Assembly: GCA_964487605.1 (NCBI GenBank)
Contig: CAZARU010000001.1
Location: 1 to 64,000 of the forward strand
Length of the DNA stretch: 64,000 bases
From: JAJDAH01 sp964487605
GTDB lineage: Bacteria > Myxococcota_A > Polyangia > Polyangiales > Polyangiaceae
Reading direction: 5' to 3'
Part shown: positions 57,900 to 64,000 of the stretch, in pieces
Numbering within the stretch: position 1 is the first letter of the stretch
How the letters are laid out: the number at the start of each line of letters is the position of its first letter
Position numbers and translations under genes: made by a program
Notes under the pieces: model-generated
Told to the model about the DNA's origin: nothing
Databases searched by the model: none
The model's input: only the letters and a program-made list of their open reading frames with translations

Positions 57900-58316
57900 G
57901 TGACCGCTCGCGTGCGCTCGCGTCCCGCGGCGTGTACCGCCGTGCTCCTCGCTCTCGTCGGCGCGGTCGCGGTCGCATCCTGCGGAGGTCCCCCGAAGTC
58001 CGCGTCGTACTGCAAGCCGATCTGTGCAGAGATCGCGCAACGGTGGGTGTCCGTCCAAGAATACCCGACGCCGCCCAAGGAGTGTGCGCGTTCCTGCGTG
58101 GCGGAGTGCCGGCGCATGCTGGAGGGCGAGGGCCCTTCCCATACGTGCGGGGTGGAGGCGGCGCGCGCGCTCTGGAAGTGCATCAAGGATGATCCTCCGG
58201 GCACGCCGGAGGCGCCCGGATCTCGGTACCTCTGCGACGGCGAGTACCATGGCTATTCAGTCAGCGCCGCTTGCGAGTCCGAGGACGAGGACTGGAACGG
58301 CTGCGGCGACGAGTGA
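57900..58316 (+). CDS. small Cys-rich lipoprotein, paralogue 3 of 3
   Basis: 138 residues from GTG 57900, three bases after the previous stop. The signal peptide ends GAVAVASCGG. Conserved pairs appear in YCKPICAEIAQRW, CARSCVAECRRMLEGEG, WKCIKDDPPG, GSRYLCDGE and a terminal CGDE. It is the most diverged of the three but keeps the order of cysteines. Last gene of the plus-strand unit. Confidence 0.8.
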   Translation: MTARVRSRPAACTAVLLALVGAVAVASCGGPPKSASYCKPICAEIAQRWVSVQEYPTPPKECARSCVAECRRMLEGEGPSHTCGVEAARALWKCIKDDPPGTPEAPGSRYLCDGEYHGYSVSAACESEDEDWNGCGDE

Positions 58317-58398
58317 CCGGGTACCGCCGCGAGGTCGCGTCGCCGCGTGCCTGGGAATTCGCCGGTGACCAACACTGAGTGAGAGGCAGGATCTACCC

Positions 58399-59013
58399 AT
58401 GAAGACGCTCGCTGCATCGGCCACGCTCGCTTCGCTCACGGCCCTGACGTCATCCGCCGAAGCCGAGAACGTCGGGCGCAAAGGCAGCGCCGTATTCGGC
58501 GCGGAGCGCCTCTCTGGTCTCTACTTCGCGAGAATGACCGAGGTCGAGAGTCGCGATACCGAGGTCGAGCGGGACTTCACCGAGGTGGGGCTCGGCTGGG
58601 GGGTCCCGGGGCCCACGCCCTACACCGTCCCGCGGCTCGGGTTCGACTTCTTCGCCGTGGAGCGACTCAGCGTCGGGGGCGCCATCGCCTACGCGACGCT
58701 CACCGACGGCGATGGCGAAGACGTCGACGACCCGGTCCGGTTTCTCTTCGCGCAACGGGTCGGCTACGCTCTCCCCCTGGGACCCGTGTTCACGTTCTGG
58801 CCGCGCGGTGGGCTCACGCTGCACGACTACGACGGCACCCATGAGCACGGGCTCGCCGTGACGGTCGAGGCCATGTTCGTCGCGTCATCGGCGCCGCACT
58901 TCGGCCTCGGGTTCGGCCCGGTCCTCGACCTGAGCATCAAAGGCGAGCGGGGGACTCGCGAGACCCTCTATCGACTGTTTGGTCTCACTACTGGTCTGGT
59001 CGTGTGGTTGTGA
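58399..59013 (+). CDS. outer-membrane beta-barrel protein
   Basis: 204 residues from ATG 58399, with GAGGCAGGA upstream. The signal peptide MKTLAASATLASLTALTSSA is cleaved after an AEA site. The mature chain is a series of amphipathic strands with Gly-rich turns: GFDFFAVERLSVGGAIAYAT, GPVFTFWPRGGLTLHDYD, HFGLGFGPVLDLSIKG, and a C-terminal strand GLTTGLVVWL ending in an aromatic/hydrophobic pair. This is typical of an OmpW/OmpA-like 8-stranded barrel. No specific homology is claimed. It follows the lipoprotein trio by 82 bp and may or may not be co-transcribed. Confidence 0.8.
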   Translation: MKTLAASATLASLTALTSSAEAENVGRKGSAVFGAERLSGLYFARMTEVESRDTEVERDFTEVGLGWGVPGPTPYTVPRLGFDFFAVERLSVGGAIAYATLTDGDGEDVDDPVRFLFAQRVGYALPLGPVFTFWPRGGLTLHDYDGTHEHGLAVTVEAMFVASSAPHFGLGFGPVLDLSIKGERGTRETLYRLFGLTTGLVVWL

Positions 59014-59288
59014 GGCGGCGCGCGCAGATGGTTTCGGACCGTCGCGCAGGACCGCCTCCGCGCGCAGCGAGACGGCAGGTGCTCTTGCGCGGGCCGATTG
59101 CGGGCCTTGCCGGGACGTCGAGGTATGGCGGTGCGTGACGCGGCTCCCCACTGCGACGAGAGCCAGGCGTACGCTGCGAGAGGGTCGAGGGCTTCTCGAT
59201 CGAGTTCATCGTTCGCGACGAGGGTCGGCATTCGTGGCTCACGGGTCGAGCGGGTAGGGCGGGGCGCTCAGGAGCGGGATGGGGACTG

Positions 59289-59370
59289 CTCGGTCTCCGT
59301 GATTCGACCAGCGTGCGAACAGCGGTCATCCACTGTCAGTAGCGCGCCCTGGGAGCGGCGCCGGGGCGTC
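59289..59370 (+). pseudogene. duplicated 3' end of the lipoprotein gene at 43858
   Basis: 82 bp repeat 45484-45565 with one mismatch, covering the last 18 codons of that gene (LGLRDSTSVRTAVIHCQ, stop) and 28 bp of 3' flank. Upstream sequence (59014-59288) is not related and contains no convincing gene, apart from a possible minus-strand fragment starting at 59231. So this is an orphan gene end left by recombination. Confidence 0.8.
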
Positions 59371-59421
59371 GGCGCGGCGTGGCGTGGTCGCCGCGGCGCT
59401 TCGGCGCTAACGTTCCCGCTC

Positions 59422-59796
59422 GTGTCGGCCGGTGACGAGACGGACCTGTCGGGCTGGGCCAAGCGCGACGAGCGGCGGAGGCGCGCGGCCGCGGACCTGG
59501 TCGAGCGCGTCGGCGCGACCCTCCCGCGCTGGACGGACATCTTCCGCGAGCGCGGTGTGCGGGAGGCGTGGCTCTTCGGATCGACGGTGACGGGACGCCT
59601 GCGCCCAGGCTCCGACGTGGATCTCGCCGTCGGCGGCTGCCCCCCTGCGTCGTTCTACCGCCTCGCCGCCGAGCTCGAGCGCGCCCTCGGGATGACCCTC
59701 GACGTCGTGGACCTGGACCTGGCGCCGCCAGCCCTGGCGGCCGCGATCCGTTCTGGCAGGCGCGTGTTCCCGCGCGCGGACGTGGCGGCGCCGTGA
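59422..59796 (+). CDS. MNT-type nucleotidyltransferase
   Basis: 124 residues from GTG 59422. A helical N-terminus (ERRRRAAADLVERVGATLPR) precedes the classic motif LFGSTVTGRLRPGSDVDLAV, i.e. GS-x10-D-x-D of minimal nucleotidyltransferases, and the third acidic position in LDVVDLDLAPP. It is followed at GTGA spacing by a HEPN-like partner, the normal MNT/HEPN toxin-antitoxin order in which MNT AMPylates and neutralises the HEPN RNase. The partner is truncated here, so the module may be dead or in an unusual state. Confidence 0.83.
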   Translation: MSAGDETDLSGWAKRDERRRRAAADLVERVGATLPRWTDIFRERGVREAWLFGSTVTGRLRPGSDVDLAVGGCPPASFYRLAAELERALGMTLDVVDLDLAPPALAAAIRSGRRVFPRADVAAP

Positions 59797-60014
59797 CGAA
59801 GGGCGAGCTCCCCGCCCTGCGTGCGCAGCTCGTGGCGGAGGTCGCGCGGTTGCGCGACGTGGTCGGGCAGCTTCGCAACCTGCAGACCGCGCTCGGTGAC
59901 CGCACGCGGCGGTCTCGAGGGCGTTTCGCCTCTGCTGCTCATGCGCTGGCTTGCGCGCTCTACTCTTCGACGGGAACCGGAGGCTGCCCACGAGCGGTCA
60001 TCACGAACAACTGA
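59793..60014 (+). pseudogene. HEPN-like partner, C-terminally truncated
   Basis: 73 residues from GTG 59793, overlapping the MNT stop. The helical start (VTKGELPALRAQLVAEVARL, RDVVGQLRNLQTALGDRT, ASAAHALACALYSSTG) resembles the first helices of HEPN toxins or substrate-binding proteins. Typical members continue to 120-150 residues with the Rx4-6H motif, which is missing. The frame changes near 59958, exactly where the convergent minus-strand ORF ends, so the 3' part was replaced. Homology is from helix pattern, hence moderate. Confidence 0.5.
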
Positions 60015-60277
60015 TCGTCGTCGAACCGGTACAACAGCCAGATGTTCTGCCGCGGCACTCGCCGCACATGCGCTCTACCTGGCGCGAACACGGTCTCACC
60101 CGGAGGATGCGCGCGCCACGGCCACTCCCCCGCGGCAATGCACCGGTCGAACTCCTCGACCGTTAGCTCGATGAAGTCACCGCGCGCGAAGTCTTCCTCG
60201 GCCTGTCGGAGTTCTTGCTCGAGCTCGGCCTGCAACTCCGCCTGCGTGATGGTCAGCGCAGGGGTCGGTGTTTCCAT
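59960..60277 (-). CDS. fused antitoxin/RelE-like ORF
   Basis: 105 residues from ATG 60277. The N-terminal half (ITQAELQAELEQELRQAEED, FIELTVEEFDRCIAAGEWPW) looks like a small antitoxin of the type that precedes RelE/ParE toxins. The C-terminal half (VRRVPRQNIWLLYRFDDDQL, FVMTARGQPPVPVE) looks like the last strands of a RelE/ParE toxin. They are in one frame, consistent with an internal deletion that fused antitoxin to toxin tail. The catalytic part of the toxin is missing, so toxicity is unlikely. It ends at the truncation point of the HEPN gene. Confidence 0.5.
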   Translation of the reverse strand: METPTPALTITQAELQAELEQELRQAEEDFARGDFIELTVEEFDRCIAAGEWPWRAHPPGETVFAPGRAHVRRVPRQNIWLLYRFDDDQLFVMTARGQPPVPVEE

Positions 60278-60490
60278 GCGATGGCCCTCTCACGGAGGCG
60301 CCAGCGTGTCACGAAAACGGCCGCCAGCGGGAGGGACGCTACCGGCGAGCCCGCCACGCGGCACAACGCCCGCCGGTGCACTCGAGCCCGCGTTCGCACG
60401 GGGTGCGGAATCGCGAGAAGCCCGAGTGGTCCGCAACCGCATGGCCGCCCCATTTGACCGCAGCCTCGCCTTCGTGGCACCTGCGCCGCG

Positions 60491-61024
60491 ATGAACCCTC
60501 GCCAGCTCGCGCCCCTGTTGCTCCACGGTTCTCTGCTGCTCGCCGCGTCCGGCTGCAAGTCGAAGCCCCCCGCCGGAGCCGCCCCGAGCGCGTCCGCCCC
60601 GCCCGTCGCCACGGCCGCACCGTCGGCCTCGGCCTCGGCCAAGAAGGTGTTCCCGCCGATGAACCCGGGCTCGAAGGTGCTCGCCCGCGGCAAGCGGCTC
60701 GGTGAGCACACGAACGACGACGTCGCGGCCGTGCTGGAGAAGGCGGGCTGGAACGTGTTCAGCTCGAGCACGACGCGATCGAGCGAGCACGTCGTCATCA
60801 TCACGGTCGCCGCCCGGAAGAGCGAGGTGCAGACCGTGGCCGTGCACGTCTACCGGTACGAGGACCCGGACTGGAGAGCGAGCCGCATCAAGGTGCTGGA
60901 GGGCGAGGCGAATCGCGTCACGTTCAAGGACGGCGACTTCGTGCTGCAGGTCGGCGCGCGGACGAACGAGCAGCCCGATCCGAAGGTGAACGCCGACGTG
61001 CTGGCGGCCATCGTGGGGGGGTGA
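60491..61024 (+). CDS. small lipoprotein of unknown function
   Basis: 177 residues from ATG 60491. The signal peptide ends LLLAASGCKS, a clean lipobox. An Ala/Pro/Ser linker runs to about residue 55. The domain (about 58-177) is a compact alpha/beta fold: FPPMNPGSKVLARGKRLGEH, DVAAVLEKAGWNVFSSSTTR, VVIITVAARKSEVQTVAVHV, GDFVLQVGARTNEQPDPKVN. Not recognised. It faces the tiny basic gene, with a hairpin between them. Confidence 0.75.
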   Translation: MNPRQLAPLLLHGSLLLAASGCKSKPPAGAAPSASAPPVATAAPSASASAKKVFPPMNPGSKVLARGKRLGEHTNDDVAAVLEKAGWNVFSSSTTRSSEHVVIITVAARKSEVQTVAVHVYRYEDPDWRASRIKVLEGEANRVTFKDGDFVLQVGARTNEQPDPKVNADVLAAIVGG

Positions 61025-61038
61025 GCGGGGCGGGGCGC

Positions 61039-61061
61039 GCCACCGCGGTGCGTACGGTGGC
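61039..61061. terminator. possible bidirectional terminator hairpin
   Basis: GCCACCG (61039-61045) and CGGTGGC (61055-61061) form a perfect 7-bp stem with a 9-base loop. It lies between convergent gene ends (61024 plus, 61061 minus). There is no clear U-tract on either side, so function as an intrinsic terminator is only suggested. Confidence 0.4.
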
Positions 61062-61195
61062 TACTTCTTGTTGCCCTTGGCCGCTGGCGCGGCGGCGGGC
61101 GCCTGCCGGGCCGCCCGGCCTGCCTTGGCCTGAGCCTTGGCGGCACTCTTCTGGTTCTTGTCGCGCTGCTTGGACTTGGGGGACTTGTCGCCCAT
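61061..61195 (-). CDS. tiny basic protein of the GDKSPKSKQ type
   Basis: 44 residues from ATG 61195: MGDKSPKSKQRDKNQKSAAK, then AQAKAGRAARQAPAAAPAAK, GNKK. Very rich in Lys, Ala, Gln and Arg and probably unstructured. I recall the MGDKSPKSKQR start from many short proteins in diverse bacteria, always about 40-50 residues, so this is a real small gene rather than a chance frame. Function unknown; a nucleic-acid or ribosome association would fit the charge. Confidence 0.7.
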   Translation of the reverse strand: MGDKSPKSKQRDKNQKSAAKAQAKAGRAARQAPAAAPAAKGNKK

Positions 61196-61321
61196 GAGAG
61201 CCTCGTTCGGCGGCGGGGAAGGGCGCCGCTCGGCGAACTTCGCGCCGCTTGCCACGAGGAAGCAAGTCGAGAGGCGGCCTGCCGCTTTCCGAGGGACCCG
61301 CGACGCGCTAACCCGGACGTC

Positions 61322-64000
61322 TTGGACGCGGAGGAACTGAAATCGGCGCTGGAGGGGAACCTCGAGCAGGAGGACCTCGAGCGGGTCGTTCGCGACGTGC
61401 TCGGCGTGGACCCCGGGTCGCTCGCGCCGCCCGCCTCCAAGCTCCTGCTCGTGGACGCTCTGGTCCGTCGCTGCGTGGAGCTCGACGCGGTCGAGGCGCT
61501 CTGCGACGCCGCCGTCTCCGTCCGCGAGTCGCTGGGTCCGCGCGTCGAGGTCGTCCGAAGGTTCGGACTGGCTCGGCCCGAGCCCTCCCGCGGGGGCGAC
61601 GTCATCGGCCCGTACGAGGTTCAGCGGGAGGTCGGCCGCGGCCCGTTCGGCACCGTGTACGTCGCGCGTCGGGACGGAGCGATGCACCGCTTGAAGCTGC
61701 TCCGACCCGAGGTCACCCGGAACGGGTCGGCGCTGCATCGCTACTTCGGTGTCACCCGTCGCGTCGCGCGCGTCGATCACCCGGGGCTGCCCGGCGCGGC
61801 GCGCGTCGAGACGATCGACGGCCGCGTGGCGGTGTCGCAGGCCTGGGTCGATGGCGTTCCGCTCTGGGAGCGCCTGGCGTCCAGCGGTGGCATCGAGCCG
61901 CAGGACGCGTGGCCCCTGCTGCGAAACCTGCTCGGGGCCCTCGCCGCACTCCACGAGCGTGGCCTCGCCCACGGCCGCCTCTCCACGAGCAACGTGCTCG
62001 TGCGCAGCGACCACGCGGTGTTGCTGCTCGACGCCGGGACCGACTTCCTGCGCGCTTCGGTCCGCGGCGTGGCTCATGGCGCGGCCGGAGTCGGGGGCCA
62101 CATGGCGGCCTCCCACTCCATCGCGCCGGAGCTCATTCGAGGGGAGCTGCCGTCCCCGCGAGCGGACGTCTATGCGTTCGGGACGCTGCTCTACCAGACG
62201 TTCACGGCGCGTCCGGTCTTCGCGCGGGAGGCCGAGATCGACGTCCTGGTCGCGCACCTGACCGCGGAGCCCGACCCCCTGAGCTTCGTGGCCCCTCGCG
62301 GATGGATCTCCGACGAGCTCGACGAGCTCGCGCTGCACCTCCTGGACAAGGATCCCGCGCGGCGTCCCCGAAACGCGCGCGCGGTGCTGGAGATCATCGA
62401 GCGCATCGCCAGCTCGTCGCGGCGCCCCGACGGCGCGTTCCCCGACTCCGAGTTCGACTCCCTGGTGGCGTCACTCCTCGAGGACCCGTCCGACGAGGTC
62501 GCAGCGGCCGTTCTCGAAGCCGGGGTGGATCGGGGCGCAGACCCGAAGCGCGTCGCGGACGCCTTCCGGATCGCCGCAGAGCAGCTCCACGCCGGCGAGG
62601 GTGGGGCGGGCGCGGCGGAGAAGAAGCTCCTGTCGCGCGCTGCAGCGCTGTACGAGAGCGCCGGCGAGCACGACGAGGCACGGCGCGCCTACGAGCGGCT
62701 CCTCGGCGAAGATCCGACCGACGAACCTGCGCGCGCGGCGCTCGAGCGCGTCCATCGGCACCGCGGGGATCTCGCGGCCGTCGTGGAGCTGCTCCTGGAG
62801 CGCGCGAAGAACGGCGAGAGCCACGGGGAGCGCGCCCGCGCCTTCGGGAAGATGGGTGAGGTGCTCGATCGCGACCTGGAGGATCGCGAACAGGCGCTCA
62901 TCTCGTACACCCAGGCGGTGTGCGAGGATCCGGACGATCCGACGTACCCGGCGGCCGTGGAGCGCCTCGCAGGGCGAGATCCGAAGGCCTGGCGAGAGGT
63001 CTTCACGAGCTGCACCCAGGCCGCCCGCGGAAACCTGCCGCCGGAGCGGCGCTGCGCGCTGCTCGCGCTGCTCGGTCGCTGGTACACGGAGCAGAGCGGC
63101 CGGCACGACCTGGCCCTGCAGTGCTTCCAGGCCATCCTCACCACCGATCCGGCGAACGACGAGGCGCTTCGGGGGATCATCGAGATTTACCGCCGCGCCC
63201 AGCAGTGGAAGGAGCTCGTCGACGCGCTGGTGATGCGCGCCGACGGCGCGGTGCCCCCGGACGTGGCTCGGTCGCTGCGCGGCGAGGCGGCGGAGGTCGC
63301 GGAACACCGGCTCGACGATCCCGAGCGCGCGGCGATGCTCCACGAGCAGGTGCTGGCCGAGGACGCGCGTCACGAGGGAGCGAGCGAGGGTCTCGCCCGC
63401 ATCCGGCAGGCCGCGGGAGACTTTCGTGGCTACGCAGCCGTTCTGTCGCGTCGTGCCGCGGTCGTGGCGGGTGAGGCGCGCTGGGCGCTGCTCTGCCGCG
63501 TCGCGCAGGTGGAGGAGGACGTGCTCGAGGACCTCGCCGCCGCGACCCGGACGTACGAGACCGTGCATCGCGAGAACCCCGAGTACGTCGAGGCGCTGCG
63601 CGGACTCGAGCGCGCCCATCGCGCGGCCGGGCGATTCACGGAGCTGCTCGAGAACCTCCGCGCCCAGATGGCGACGGCCGTCACGCCGAAGCAGAAGATC
63701 TCGCTGCTCGAACGGATCGCTACGCTCCACGCCGACGAGTTCCGGGATGCCGCCGGAGCCGCAGCCGCCTGCGAGAGCATCCTGGAGCACGACGCGACGC
63801 ACCAGGGCGCGCTGGACGCGCTGGCTCGTCACTACCGAACTCTCGAGCGGTGGAGTGACCTCGCCGCCTTGTACGAGCGGCACGCGAAGGTCCGCAGCGG
63901 CGAGCACCGCGTCGAGATGCTGCTCGCCGCGGGCGAGGTGCTCGATCGTCGCCTCGGGCAGACCGATCGCGCTCTGGACGCCTACGAGCGGGTGCGCGCC
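61322..64000 (+). CDS. pseudokinase with long helical-repeat region (runs off right edge)
   Basis: 893 codons in an open frame with no stop, from TTG 61322; no better in-frame start exists upstream, so the start is provisional. Residues about 1-85 form a helical N-domain (LDAEELKSALEGNLEQEDLE). A kinase-like domain follows (about 97-350): Gly loop EVGRGPFGTVYVARR, Lys in MHRLKLL, but the catalytic HRD is HGR (217-219) and DFG is DAG (237-239); SIAPELIRGE is kept. Without the catalytic Asp it is probably a pseudokinase. From about 380 to the edge are TPR/SEL1-like helical repeats (ALYESAGEHDEARRAYERLL, DLALQCFQAILTTDPANDEA). Likely a scaffold. Confidence 0.8.
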   Translation, partial: MDAEELKSALEGNLEQEDLERVVRDVLGVDPGSLAPPASKLLLVDALVRRCVELDAVEALCDAAVSVRESLGPRVEVVRRFGLARPEPSRGGDVIGPYEVQREVGRGPFGTVYVARRDGAMHRLKLLRPEVTRNGSALHRYFGVTRRVARVDHPGLPGAARVETIDGRVAVSQAWVDGVPLWERLASSGGIEPQDAWPLLRNLLGALAALHERGLAHGRLSTSNVLVRSDHAVLLLDAGTDFLRASVRGVAHGAAGVGGHMAASHSIAPELIRGELPSPRADVYAFGTLLYQTFTARPVFAREAEIDVLVAHLTAEPDPLSFVAPRGWISDELDELALHLLDKDPARRPRNARAVLEIIERIASSSRRPDGAFPDSEFDSLVASLLEDPSDEVAAAVLEAGVDRGADPKRVADAFRIAAEQLHAGEGGAGAAEKKLLSRAAALYESAGEHDEARRAYERLLGEDPTDEPARAALERVHRHRGDLAAVVELLLERAKNGESHGERARAFGKMGEVLDRDLEDREQALISYTQAVCEDPDDPTYPAAVERLAGRDPKAWREVFTSCTQAARGNLPPERRCALLALLGRWYTEQSGRHDLALQCFQAILTTDPANDEALRGIIEIYRRAQQWKELVDALVMRADGAVPPDVARSLRGEAAEVAEHRLDDPERAAMLHEQVLAEDARHEGASEGLARIRQAAGDFRGYAAVLSRRAAVVAGEARWALLCRVAQVEEDVLEDLAAATRTYETVHRENPEYVEALRGLERAHRAAGRFTELLENLRAQMATAVTPKQKISLLERIATLHADEFRDAAGAAAACESILEHDATHQGALDALARHYRTLERWSDLAALYERHAKVRSGEHRVEMLLAAGEVLDRRLGQTDRALDAYERVRA

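Noticed and set aside
58968..59231. Minus-strand ORF starting MPTLVANDELDREALDPLAA
   Set aside because: The first 35 residues look gene-like, but the rest degenerates into Arg/Pro-rich sequence antisense to the barrel gene's end; at most a fragment.
60253..60847. Minus-strand open frames over the small lipoprotein
   Set aside because: They are antisense to the lipoprotein gene at 60491, which has a clear lipobox and fold; no independent support.

Overview
The window looks like part of a large, very GC-rich chromosome from a myxobacterium-type organism (Myxococcota, probably class Polyangia). The evidence is: many lipoproteins whose lipobox cysteine is followed by a Gly/Ala/Ser-rich linker; cysteine-spaced Dickkopf- and Stig1-like repeat proteins; a MYXO-CTERM-type C-terminus; Ser/Thr kinases; a V4R/TIGR02265-type protein; frequent GTG starts; and 4-base ATGA/GTGA gene overlaps. 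I see no rRNA, tRNA, CRISPR array, replication origin or intact insertion sequence. Family names come from pattern recognition of the translated sequence, not from database searches.

Layout, left to right. 1-3.7 kb: a partial lipoprotein, a decayed IS91-type transposase and a probable cell-surface signalling unit (outer-membrane-type protein, sigma factor, FecR-like protein). 3.8-6.0 kb: two Cys-repeat lipoproteins. 6.1-9.5 kb: TfoX-like, ArsR, AHSA1/SRPBCC and YciI/DGPF proteins and an ECF42-like sigma factor whose C-terminus is cut by an in-frame amber codon, plus two broken SRPBCC genes. 9.5-14.7 kb: a caspase-like lipoprotein with a DUF4384-like partner, a possibly inactivated protease-like lipoprotein, P-type ATPase debris and a SpoIIM-like membrane protein. 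14.8-24.5 kb: a 1086-residue Cys-repeat surface protein, decayed mobile-element pieces, a nucleotidyltransferase pair, a lyase-like lipoprotein and a polytopic membrane protein. 24.5-37 kb: sugar-lactone oxidase, extensin-like protein, class III aminotransferase with a kinase-like partner, a Ser/Thr kinase, a Kelch/Cys-rich MYXO-CTERM protein and Uma2-type nucleases. 37-45.5 kb: lipoproteins mixed with pseudogenes and a dispersed repeat.

The most distinctive region is 45.5-58.3 kb. On the minus strand, four small beta-sandwich proteins resembling phage virion decoration modules precede a propeller-like protein and a tandem array of RCC1-repeat lipoproteins (four full-length copies and one stump) joined by GTGA overlaps. 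The array shows near-identical tracts suggesting gene conversion, and one point change that removes the stop of one copy and the start of the next. Divergently transcribed from the same 224-bp spacer is a propeller protein sharing an N-terminal module with the minus-strand propeller protein; it is followed by three paralogous small Cys-rich lipoproteins. I read this as one candidate cell-surface system built from exapted virion-like modules, propellers and lipoproteins; its function is unknown. The right end carries an outer-membrane protein, a broken MNT/HEPN module, a fused antitoxin/toxin-like ORF, a small lipoprotein, a tiny basic protein and the 5' part of a pseudokinase with a long helical-repeat region.

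A dispersed repeat of about 120-200 bp (four copies) and truncated copies of both ends of the lipoprotein gene at 43858 show repeated rearrangement across the window.
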